From assembly GCF_000381965.1 (NCBI RefSeq), contig NZ_KB908458.1, forward strand, positions 62,001 to 126,000: 64,000 nt of DNA. Reading direction: 5' to 3'. The notes below the pieces were generated by a model. It saw only the letters and a list, made by a program, of their open reading frames with translations. It ran no database searches and was not told the origin of the DNA. Each line of letters starts with the position of its first letter. Position 1 is the stretch's first letter. A program made the position numbers and the translations under genes. The stretch is from Oceanimonas smirnovii ATCC BAA-899. GTDB taxonomy: Bacteria > Pseudomonadota > Gammaproteobacteria > Enterobacterales > Aeromonadaceae. Positions 57,132-64,000 of the stretch are shown here, in pieces.

Positions 57132-59240
57132 TTGTATCTGTTTGAACCACTGAAAGAAATCGCCGTCACCTATCTGCCGCCCGAGCAGATGGAGCAGCTT
57201 AAAGCTGCCTACATCGTTGCCCGCGATGCTCACCAGGGGCAAACCCGCTCCAGTGGTGAACCCTATATTACCCATCCCGTTGCCGTGGCCCGCATTTTGT
57301 GTGAAATGCACCTGGATCAGGAAACCCTGATGGCCGCGCTGCTGCACGACACCATAGAAGACACGCCGGTCACCTGGGAAATGCTCGAGCAGCAGTTTGG
57401 TGCCGATGTGGCCGAACTGGTGGAAGGCGTCTCCAAACTCGACAAGCTCAAGTTCCGGGATCGCAAAGAAGCCCAGACCGAGAACTTCCGCAAAATGGTG
57501 CTGGCCATGACCCAAGATATTCGGGTCATTCTGATCAAGCTGGCCGACCGCACCCATAATATGCGTACGCTGGGGTCTCTGCGTCCCGACAAACGCCGCC
57601 GCATTGCCCGGGAAACCCTGGAAATCTACGCCCCCATTGCTAACCGGCTGGGCATTCACAGCATCAAGAACGAGCTGGAAGAGCTGGGCCTGGAAGCCCT
57701 CTACCCCATGCGCACCCGTGTGCTGCGGGAGTCGGTGCGCCGGGCCCGGGGTAACCGCCGTGAAATTATCGAGTCCATTCTGGCGGAGATAAAAGGCCGG
57801 CTGGACGACGCTCATATAGAGGCACAGGTAAAGGGCCGGGAAAAGAACCTGTTCTCCATCTATAACAAGATGGTGAAAAAAGAGCTGCAGTTTCACGAGG
57901 TTATGGATATCTATGCCTTTCGCGTGATCGTAAAAGACATAGACACCTGCTACCGGGTGCTGGGCCAGATGCACACTCTGTTCAAGCCGCGGCCGGGCCG
58001 GTTCAAGGACTATATTGCCATTCCCAAAACCAACGGCTATCAGTCGTTGCACACTTCTCTGGTGGGTCCGCATGGGGTGCCAGTGGAAGTGCAGATCCGT
58101 ACCGAATACATGGATCAGATGGCCGATAAAGGGGTGGCGGCACACTGGGCCTATAAACAGGACAGTGAAGCCTCGGGCACCACGGCACAGGTGCGGGCCC
58201 AGCGCTGGATGCAAAGCCTGCTGGAGCTGCAGCAGAGCGCCGGTTCCTCCTTTGAGTTTATCGAAGGGGTCAAAACCGATTTGTTCCCCGATGAAATTTA
58301 TGTGTTCACCCCGGAAGGCCGTATTCTTGAGCTGCCAAGCGGTGCCACCGCGGTCGACTTTGCCTATGCGGTGCACACCGACATTGGCCATGCCTGCGTG
58401 GGTGCCCGGGTGGATCGTCAGCCTTATCCGCTCAGCCAGCCGCTGCACTCGGGCCAGACCATAGAAGTCATTACCGCTCCCAGTGCCCGGCCCAACGCCG
58501 CCTGGCTCAACTTTGTGGTGACCTCCCGCGCCCGTACCAAAATTCGTCAGTTTCTCAAGAATCTGCGCACCGAAGAGTCGGTACTGCTGGGCAAACGCCT
58601 GCTTAACCACGCGCTGGGTGCCAAAAACCTGGAAGATATTCCGGTGGAGCGGGTGGAGCGGGTGCTGCAGGACACCAAACACGGCTCCATTCACAATCTG
58701 CTGGCCGATATTGGCCTGGGCAACGCCATGAGCGTGGTAGTGGCGCGCCGGCTGCTGGACGATGCTCCTGCCGAAAGCCCGAAAGCCGTCAAGAAAATGC
58801 CCATTCGCGGGGCCGACGACATGCTGCTGAACTTTGCCAACTGCTGTCGCCCCATTCCCGGTGATCCCATAGTGGCGCACATCAGCCCGGGCCGGGGTCT
58901 GGTGGTGCACCTGGAGTCGTGCAAGAATATTCGCGGCTATAACAAAGAGCCCGATAAATACCTGCCGGTACAGTGGGATATGGAGCAGGATTTCGACTAT
59001 GAGTTCAAAACCGAAATCGCCATCGAAATCATCAACCATCAGGGTGCTCTGGCAGAGCTGGCCAATGTGATTGCCGCCACCGGTGCCAATATTCACAGCA
59101 TCGCCACCGAAGAAAAAGACGGCCGTGTTTATGTGGTGGATTTGCTGATCACTACCAAGAGCCGCATTCATCTGGCCAATATCATGCGCAAGATTCGGGT
59201 TACGCCCAACGTGCTCAAGGTGTATCGCCAGCGTAAGTAA
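57132..59240 (+). CDS. spoT: Bifunctional (p)ppGpp synthase/hydrolase SpoT
   Basis: SpoT degrades and weakly makes (p)ppGpp. The 702-residue length matches E. coli. Domains in order: HD hydrolase with ALLHDTIEDT near residue 68-77 and LADRTHNMRTLGSLRPDKRR; synthetase with YRVLGQMHTLFKPRPGRFKD; TGS with DEIYVFTPEGRILELPSGAT near 385-405; zinc-finger region with CCRPIPGDPI; and ACT at the C-terminus. The only start compatible with homologues is TTG (Leu codon read as Met, MYLFEPL), as in E. coli; it may limit translation. Confidence 0.97.
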   Translation: MYLFEPLKEIAVTYLPPEQMEQLKAAYIVARDAHQGQTRSSGEPYITHPVAVARILCEMHLDQETLMAALLHDTIEDTPVTWEMLEQQFGADVAELVEGVSKLDKLKFRDRKEAQTENFRKMVLAMTQDIRVILIKLADRTHNMRTLGSLRPDKRRRIARETLEIYAPIANRLGIHSIKNELEELGLEALYPMRTRVLRESVRRARGNRREIIESILAEIKGRLDDAHIEAQVKGREKNLFSIYNKMVKKELQFHEVMDIYAFRVIVKDIDTCYRVLGQMHTLFKPRPGRFKDYIAIPKTNGYQSLHTSLVGPHGVPVEVQIRTEYMDQMADKGVAAHWAYKQDSEASGTTAQVRAQRWMQSLLELQQSAGSSFEFIEGVKTDLFPDEIYVFTPEGRILELPSGATAVDFAYAVHTDIGHACVGARVDRQPYPLSQPLHSGQTIEVITAPSARPNAAWLNFVVTSRARTKIRQFLKNLRTEESVLLGKRLLNHALGAKNLEDIPVERVERVLQDTKHGSIHNLLADIGLGNAMSVVVARRLLDDAPAESPKAVKKMPIRGADDMLLNFANCCRPIPGDPIVAHISPGRGLVVHLESCKNIRGYNKEPDKYLPVQWDMEQDFDYEFKTEIAIEIINHQGALAELANVIAATGANIHSIATEEKDGRVYVVDLLITTKSRIHLANIMRKIRVTPNVLKVYRQRK

Positions 59241-59300
59241 CACAGGTAAGAGGGCTACACTGGAAGCATTCTTATCATTCAAGAACCGTCCGGAGCCGCC

Positions 59301-60341
59301 ATGCTTGCCCGCCTGTTTCTGCTTGGGGTCTGCCTTGCCATGAATACTGCCATTGCTCAGACCAGAACCTTTACCACCGAGGCCGAACTCACCGGCCTCG
59401 GTCTTGATGGTCTGCAGCAATACTGGCAGACCCACGCCACCGAAAGCCAGTTTTCCGGCCATCAGAACATCAGCCTGCCCTGGGCCGCGCTCACTCACCC
59501 CGAACATGAACGCACCCTGATTATCGTGAACGGACGCACCGAGTCTTATCTCAAATATCAGGAGCTGGCCCGGGATCTGTTTGAAAACGGCTATAACGTT
59601 TACCTTTACGATCATCGCGGCCAGGGCCTGGCTCAGCGTCTTACCGCCGATCCCATTATGGGGCACATCACCGACTTTAATGACTATGTGCAGGATCTGG
59701 AGCAGTTTGTGCAGCAGGTGGTGCGGCCCGCCGGCCCGCAGCCGCTGTATTTACTGGCCCATTCCATGGGCGGCACCATATTGGCGCAGTGGCTGGCGCA
59801 AACCCAAGTGCGGGTGCAGGCGGCGGCGCTGTCTTCACCCATGATGGGCATTTATCTCGGCCCTCTGCCCCGCTGGCTGGCGGATGGGCTGGTGACTGTG
59901 CTCGGCACCGGCTGCCGCTGGCTGGGTCACGAAGCCTGTTATGCGCCCGGTCAGGGCGGCTATGAAGAAACGCCCTTTGCCGACAACGAGCTGACTCACA
60001 GTGAAGTGCGCTACCGGCTGTTCCGTGAGCTGTACCGGCAGCGCCCTGAGCTGCAGCTGGGCGGCGTCAGCCTGCAGTGGCTGGCACAGGGGCTGGCCGC
60101 CGGTGACCAAGCCATAGCCGATGCCGGACGCATTGCCGCCCCTGTGCTGGTGCTGCAGGCCAGCCAGGACGTGGTGGTAGACAACAACGCCCAGAGCCGC
60201 TTTTGCCGGGCGCTGGGGCACTGTGCCGGCGGCGGCCCGCTGATCATAGACAAAGCATCTCATGAGCTGTTTATTGAGCAGGACCGCCAGCGCCAGCAGG
60301 CCCTGAACGCCATTCTCGACTTCTTTGAACGCCATCCATAA
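59301..60341 (+). CDS. Alpha/beta hydrolase, PldB-like lysophospholipase, probably exported
   Basis: A 346-residue serine hydrolase of the PldB/monoacylglycerol-lipase type. The nucleophile elbow is AHSMGG near residue 155, with YLYDHRGQGLAQRL near 96-109 and a late histidine in DKASHELFIEQ; an aspartate in QASQDVVVDNN completes the triad. An N-terminal signal peptide is evident (MLARLFLLGVCLAMNTAIAQ, probable cleavage after AIA or AIAQ), unlike E. coli PldB. Four cysteines (CRWLGHEAC and CRALGHC) may form disulfides. It is followed 15 bases later by yigL, matching the pldB-yigL order. Confidence 0.87.
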   Translation: MLARLFLLGVCLAMNTAIAQTRTFTTEAELTGLGLDGLQQYWQTHATESQFSGHQNISLPWAALTHPEHERTLIIVNGRTESYLKYQELARDLFENGYNVYLYDHRGQGLAQRLTADPIMGHITDFNDYVQDLEQFVQQVVRPAGPQPLYLLAHSMGGTILAQWLAQTQVRVQAAALSSPMMGIYLGPLPRWLADGLVTVLGTGCRWLGHEACYAPGQGGYEETPFADNELTHSEVRYRLFRELYRQRPELQLGGVSLQWLAQGLAAGDQAIADAGRIAAPVLVLQASQDVVVDNNAQSRFCRALGHCAGGGPLIIDKASHELFIEQDRQRQQALNAILDFFERHP

Positions 60342-60356
60342 CCTCAGGAGCCTGAT

Positions 60357-61151
60357 ATGTATGACGTTATCGTCTCGGATCTGGACGGTACCCTGCTCAA
60401 CAGCCAGCACCGTATTTCCGGCTATACCCGTGAGGTGCTGCACGAGCTGACCCGCCGGGGCGTGGAATTTATTGTGGCCACCGGCCGCCATCATGTGGAT
60501 GTGCGCGCCATTCGTGATCAGCTCGGATTAAACGTCACTCTGGTCACCAGCAACGGGGCCCGCATTCACGACGCACAAGATAAGCTGCTGCATAACCGCA
60601 GCATACCGCCGGAGATGGTGGAAGATCTGCTGTTTCGTTTTCGCCTGCCCGAGGTGCACCTTAACCTTTATCAGGGCGATCACTGGCTGGTGGAAGAGCC
60701 GCTGCCGGTACTGCTCGACTTCAGTCCCGACAGCGCCTTTCGCTATCGGGTTACCGACCTGCGCCGCCTGAGCATGGAGGGCATTGACAAGGTGTTCTTC
60801 GCCGGCGATCACGATCAGCTGGTAAAGGTGGAAGACATGCTGCTGGCCCACTTCGGCGACCGGCTCAATATCACGTTTTCGCTGCCCATTTGCCTGGAAG
60901 TGATGCACGGCGAGGTGAACAAGGGTTCGGCCATGGCCTCGCTGGCAAAGCAGCGCAACACACCGCTGGAACGGGTGATCGCCTTTGGTGACGGCATGAA
61001 CGATTATGAAATGCTGCGCCGTGCCGGCAAGGGCGTAGTCATGGCTAATGCCCACACCCGGCTGCAGGACGCCCTGCCCCACCATGATCGCACCCTCAGC
61101 GCCGATGAAGACGGCGTAGCCCGCTATCTGGCGCGCCTCTATCAGCTTTGA
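60357..61151 (+). CDS. yigL: HAD-family sugar/pyridoxal phosphate phosphatase YigL
   Basis: A 264-residue Cof-type HAD phosphatase; E. coli YigL acts on pyridoxal phosphate and sugar phosphates. HAD motif I is SDLDGTLLNS (7-16), motif II TSNGARIHD, motif III with the lysine in VNKGSAMASL near 187, and motif IV FGDGMNDYEML near 211. The pldB-like gene just upstream supports the assignment. AGGAG precedes the ATG by 7 bases. Confidence 0.88.
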   Translation: MYDVIVSDLDGTLLNSQHRISGYTREVLHELTRRGVEFIVATGRHHVDVRAIRDQLGLNVTLVTSNGARIHDAQDKLLHNRSIPPEMVEDLLFRFRLPEVHLNLYQGDHWLVEEPLPVLLDFSPDSAFRYRVTDLRRLSMEGIDKVFFAGDHDQLVKVEDMLLAHFGDRLNITFSLPICLEVMHGEVNKGSAMASLAKQRNTPLERVIAFGDGMNDYEMLRRAGKGVVMANAHTRLQDALPHHDRTLSADEDGVARYLARLYQL

Positions 61152-61165
61152 TCCGGATACTCTCA

Positions 61166-62266
61166 ATGCAGCACATGGAACATTATATCGGCATTATGTC
61201 CGGCACCAGTCTGGACGGCATAGATGCCGTACTGGTGGCTACCAATGGCCGTGAAATCACGCTGAGGGCCAGCGCCGGCGCACCCATTGAGCCCGCATTG
61301 CGGGAGCGGCTGCTGGCCCTCGCCAGCGGCGATGCCGTGACCGCCCGCGAGTGGGGCGAGCTGGATGTGGCGCTGGGGCAGGCCTATGCAGAAGTAACTC
61401 TGCAGCTGCTGGGTGAAACCGGCATGACTGCCGGTGATGTCTGCGCCATTGGCTGCCATGGCCAGACGGTGTGGCACCAGCCCGATGCCGCACTGCCCTT
61501 TTCCCTGCAGCTTGGCGACGGCAACCGCCTTGCCGCCCTGACCGGCATTACCACCATTACCGATTTTCGCCGCAAAGACATGGCCCTGGGCGGTCAGGGT
61601 GCGCCGCTGGTACCGGCCTTTCATCAGCAAGTGCTGAGCCACCCCCAGCGGCTGCGGGTAGTGGCCAATATCGGCGGCATTGCCAATATCAGTGTTCTGA
61701 TGCCGGGCCGTCCGGTGCTGGGTTACGACGTGGGCCCGGGCAATATGCTGATGGACGCCTGGTGCCGCCGGCATACCGGTGCCCCCTTTGACAAAGACGC
61801 TGCCCTTGGCCGCCGGGGCAAGGTGCTGCCCGCCCTGCTGAACAGCCTGCTGAGCGAGCCCTGGCTGGCACTGCCGGCCCCCAAAAGCACCGGCCGTGAG
61901 CTGTTTAACGAGGCCTGGCTGAACACGCATCTGACCGGAGAGGAAGCCGTGGCCGATGTGCAGGCCACCCTGGCGGAATTGACTGCCACCGCGCTGGTGC
62001 AGCAGCTGAGCGCCCTGCCCGCGGGCGAGCTGCTGGTGTGCGGCGGCGGCGGCCATAACCCGCTGTTAATGGCGCGGCTGACCGCCCTGCTGCCCCGCTG
62101 GCGGGTTGCCACCACCACAGAGGCCGGGGTGAATATGGACGCCATGGAAGCCATGGCCTTTGCCTGGCTGGCCCATCAGACCCTGCACCGGCTGCCGGGC
62201 AACCTGCCCGAAGCCACCGGTGCCAGCCGCCCCGCCGTGCTGGGTGCCATTCACTTTCCCGACTGA
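61166..62266 (+). CDS. anmK: Anhydro-N-acetylmuramic acid kinase
   Basis: AnmK converts recycled 1,6-anhydro-MurNAc into MurNAc-6-phosphate with ATP. The 366-residue protein has the ATP-binding [15 protein letters not shown] near residues 9-23, [11 protein letters not shown] near 92, [21 protein letters not shown] and the C-terminal [11 protein letters not shown]. Start could be 61166 or 61175; the first has GGA upstream. It is followed by murQ after 10 bases, giving the two-step peptidoglycan recycling module. Confidence 0.95.
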   Translation: MQHMEHYIGIMSGTSLDGIDAVLVATNGREITLRASAGAPIEPALRERLLALASGDAVTAREWGELDVALGQAYAEVTLQLLGETGMTAGDVCAIGCHGQTVWHQPDAALPFSLQLGDGNRLAALTGITTITDFRRKDMALGGQGAPLVPAFHQQVLSHPQRLRVVANIGGIANISVLMPGRPVLGYDVGPGNMLMDAWCRRHTGAPFDKDAALGRRGKVLPALLNSLLSEPWLALPAPKSTGRELFNEAWLNTHLTGEEAVADVQATLAELTATALVQQLSALPAGELLVCGGGGHNPLLMARLTALLPRWRVATTTEAGVNMDAMEAMAFAWLAHQTLHRLPGNLPEATGASRPAVLGAIHFPD

Positions 62267-62276
62267 CGAGACACTT

Positions 62277-63185
62277 ATGCCCAACAACCCGCTGCTGCAG
62301 GATCTGGCCCGGCTGGCCTCTGAAGGCCGCAACCCCGCCACCCTGGACATAGACACCAAAAGCGCGCTGGAAATCGTGACCCTGATGAACCAGCAGGATC
62401 AGACCGTGCCCGCGGCCATTGCCGCCGTGCTGCCGGCCATCGCCGACGCCGTTGAACTGATTGAAACCGCCCTGCGCCGCGGTGGCCGGTTAATTTATAC
62501 CGGTGCCGGCACCAGCGGCCGGCTGGGAGTGCTGGATGCGGCCGAATGCCCACCCACCTTCAGTGTGCCTTATGGCATGGTCACCGGCCTGATTGCCGGC
62601 GGCGAGGCGGCCATGTTCCGGGCTCAGGAAGGCGCCGAAGACAGCGAGCAGCAAGGCGAGCAGGATCTGCGCAACCTTGGCCTGACCAAAAAAGATGTGG
62701 TGGTGGGCATTGCCGCCTCGGGCCGCACGCCGTATGTGATGGGCGGCCTGCGCTATGCCAGCAGCCTGGGTGCCGGCACTGTGGCACTGGCCTGCAACGC
62801 CGGCTCGGCCATTGGCCGCGAAGCCGCCATTGCCATAGAGCCGCAGGTGGGCCCGGAAGTGATCACCGGCTCCACCCGGCTGAAGGCCGGCACCGCCCAG
62901 AAACTGGTGCTGAACATGCTCAGCACCGCTGCCATGGTGCGGCTGGGCAAGGTCTATCAGAACCTGATGGTGGATGTACACGCCAGCAATAAAAAGCTGG
63001 AAGCCCGCGCCATTCGTATTGTAATGCAGGCCACCGGCGAGAATGAAAGCACAGCAGCACAAGCCCTGGCAAATGCCGGCAACGAGGTAAAACCCGCCAT
63101 TTTAATGTTGCTCACCGGCCTGAGTGCCGATGAGGCCCGCCAGCGGCTGCAGCAGCATAATGGCGTGCTGCGCCGTGCGCTGTGA
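62277..63185 (+). CDS. murQ: N-acetylmuramic acid 6-phosphate etherase
   Basis: MurQ cleaves the lactyl ether of MurNAc-6-phosphate to GlcNAc-6-phosphate and lactate. The 302-residue protein has a SIS domain with [20 protein letters not shown] near residues 67-86, [14 protein letters not shown] near 111, [15 protein letters not shown] and [20 protein letters not shown]. The C-terminal UBA-like helix region closes the protein. It works directly after AnmK and probably shares its transcript. Confidence 0.96.
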   Translation: MPNNPLLQDLARLASEGRNPATLDIDTKSALEIVTLMNQQDQTVPAAIAAVLPAIADAVELIETALRRGGRLIYTGAGTSGRLGVLDAAECPPTFSVPYGMVTGLIAGGEAAMFRAQEGAEDSEQQGEQDLRNLGLTKKDVVVGIAASGRTPYVMGGLRYASSLGAGTVALACNAGSAIGREAAIAIEPQVGPEVITGSTRLKAGTAQKLVLNMLSTAAMVRLGKVYQNLMVDVHASNKKLEARAIRIVMQATGENESTAAQALANAGNEVKPAILMLLTGLSADEARQRLQQHNGVLRRAL

Positions 63186-64000
63186 TCAGGACACTTCCAC
63201 CCGGTTACGGCCACCACTCTTGGCCCTATATAACGCCTCATCGGCCCGTACCAGCAGCGCTTTGGCATTGTCGCCCGGACCAATCACGGTCACCCCAAAG
63301 CTGCAGGTGCGCTGACCAATAACCGGAAAGCCTTCGTTCGCAATGCGCTCCCGCAGGGCTTCTGCCAGTTGCTGCACCCCCTTGAGATCGGTGTTGGGGC
63401 AGAGGATCAGAAACTCTTCACCGCCCCAGCGGCCCGGGCAGTCACTTAGCCGGGTATGCTCCTGCATCAGCTTCGCCAGCCGGCACAGCACCTGATCGCC
63501 CACTTCATGGCCGCAGGTATCGTTTACCTGCTTGAAGTGATCCACGTCCAGCATAATCAGACCAAAACTGGTGCCATAACGGTGATACCGGTGAATTTCC
63601 TCAGCCAGCATCTGCTCTGTGCGGCCCCGGTTAATCAGCCCGGTCAGCGCGTCTGTGGTAGACAGCCGCTCCAGCTCCCGGTTTTTCTGCTCCAGAATTT
63701 CTCTGTGCTGTACCTGCTCGGTAATATCCACCGCCATGCCGATGTAGCGCACCTCCTCAAAACTGGTGCCTTCCACCCGCCGGGCCGCAAAGCGAAACCA
63801 GCGGGGTCTGCCCTCGGCGTCCAGAAAACGCCCTTCACTGCGCCACTCGGATTTTTGTCCGGCCACGGCGGCATGCCAGCTGTTCAGTATTTTTTCTTTA
63901 TCATCCGGATGCAGCGCATGGGTCCAGCCATCCCCCATCAGTTGCTCTGTGGTTTGCCCCAACACATCGCTGTAATAACGGTTGGAATAAATATTATGGC
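63186..64000 (-). CDS. PAS-GGDEF diguanylate cyclase, C-terminal part (cut by window edge)
   Basis: At least 271 residues are visible; the frame is open to the right edge. A PAS domain (NIYSNRYYSDVLGQTTEQL, WTHALHPDDKEKILNSWH) with its PAC tail (EVRYIGMAVDITEQVQHREI) is joined by a short coiled linker to a GGDEF domain with MLDVDHFKQVNDTCGHEVGD and the active site RWGGEEFLIL. The inhibitory I-site RLSD lies five residues before GGEEF, so product inhibition is likely. It is convergent with murQ (stop codons adjacent). The N-terminal sensing part is outside the window. Confidence 0.92.
   Translation of the reverse strand, partial: HNIYSNRYYSDVLGQTTEQLMGDGWTHALHPDDKEKILNSWHAAVAGQKSEWRSEGRFLDAEGRPRWFRFAARRVEGTSFEEVRYIGMAVDITEQVQHREILEQKNRELERLSTTDALTGLINRGRTEQMLAEEIHRYHRYGTSFGLIMLDVDHFKQVNDTCGHEVGDQVLCRLAKLMQEHTRLSDCPGRWGGEEFLILCPNTDLKGVQQLAEALRERIANEGFPVIGQRTCSFGVTVIGPGDNAKALLVRADEALYRAKSGGRNRVEVS

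Noticed and set aside
56751-59666. A 971-codon minus-strand frame opposite rpoZ and spoT
   Set aside because: It covers two certain genes in antisense and has no recognisable domains; shadow of spoT codon use.

Overview
The window looks like chromosomal DNA of a gammaproteobacterium, probably near Aeromonadaceae/Vibrionaceae. This is inferred from gene order (secE-nusG-rplKAJL-rpoBC; rpmBG-mutM-coaD; coaBC-dut-slmA; rph-pyrE-yicC; gmk-rpoZ-spoT; nudE-cysQ facing hslRO-pckA) and from near full-length agreement with E. coli-type proteins. No rRNA, CRISPR array, prophage or intact insertion sequence was found. Most of the DNA is moderately GC-rich, apart from one sharply AT-rich block at about 33.2-37.5 kb.

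Layout. 1-10.1 kb, minus strand: tRNA-Thr/Tyr/Gly/Thr-tuf, tRNA-Trp, secE-nusG, rplK-rplA, rplJ-rplL, rpoB and the start of rpoC, with recognisable control hairpins (L10 leader, rplL-rpoB attenuator, several terminators) and a strong promoter before the tRNAs. 10.3-22.8 kb: coaA, a small membrane protein, a Nudix hydrolase, aspA, the divergent metBL/metJ locus with MetJ operators, nudE-cysQ, hslR-hslO and pckA. 22.8-29.6 kb: a GAF/PAS/GGDEF/EAL protein, a LysR regulator facing an FdhF/YdeP-type molybdopterin oxidoreductase, and an Lrp/AsnC regulator. 29.7-32 kb: kbl-tdh threonine degradation.

32.2-43.4 kb is a lipopolysaccharide core locus: hldD, an AT-rich cassette of three GT4 glycosyltransferases plus a sugar-kinase-like protein, waaF, waaA, kdkA, an OpsX-like GT9, waaE and a second GT9. 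Together these should make heptose precursor, transfer and phosphorylate Kdo, build the heptose region and add variable outer-core sugars. 43.4-53 kb is housekeeping: coaD, mutM, rpmGB, radC, coaBC, dut, slmA, mscS, pyrE-rph, yicC and a GT32-like transferase. 53.5-64 kb: a chemoreceptor, gmk, rpoZ, spoT, a secreted PldB-like hydrolase, yigL, anmK-murQ and the C-terminal part of a PAS-GGEEF diguanylate cyclase running off the window.

The most unusual signal is a structured repeat in three copies (29602-29697, 43975-44090, 44157-44240), all at 3' ends of genes. Each copy is a long interrupted stem capped by two hairpins whose hexaloops read ANGGA(A/T), the motif recognised by CsrA/RsmA. Stem sequences differ between copies but remain paired, including compensatory changes. 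A dispersed RNA element, possibly a CsrA-binding decoy or 3'-end control element, is a testable idea; a REP/MITE-like repeat with accidental GGA loops is the alternative.
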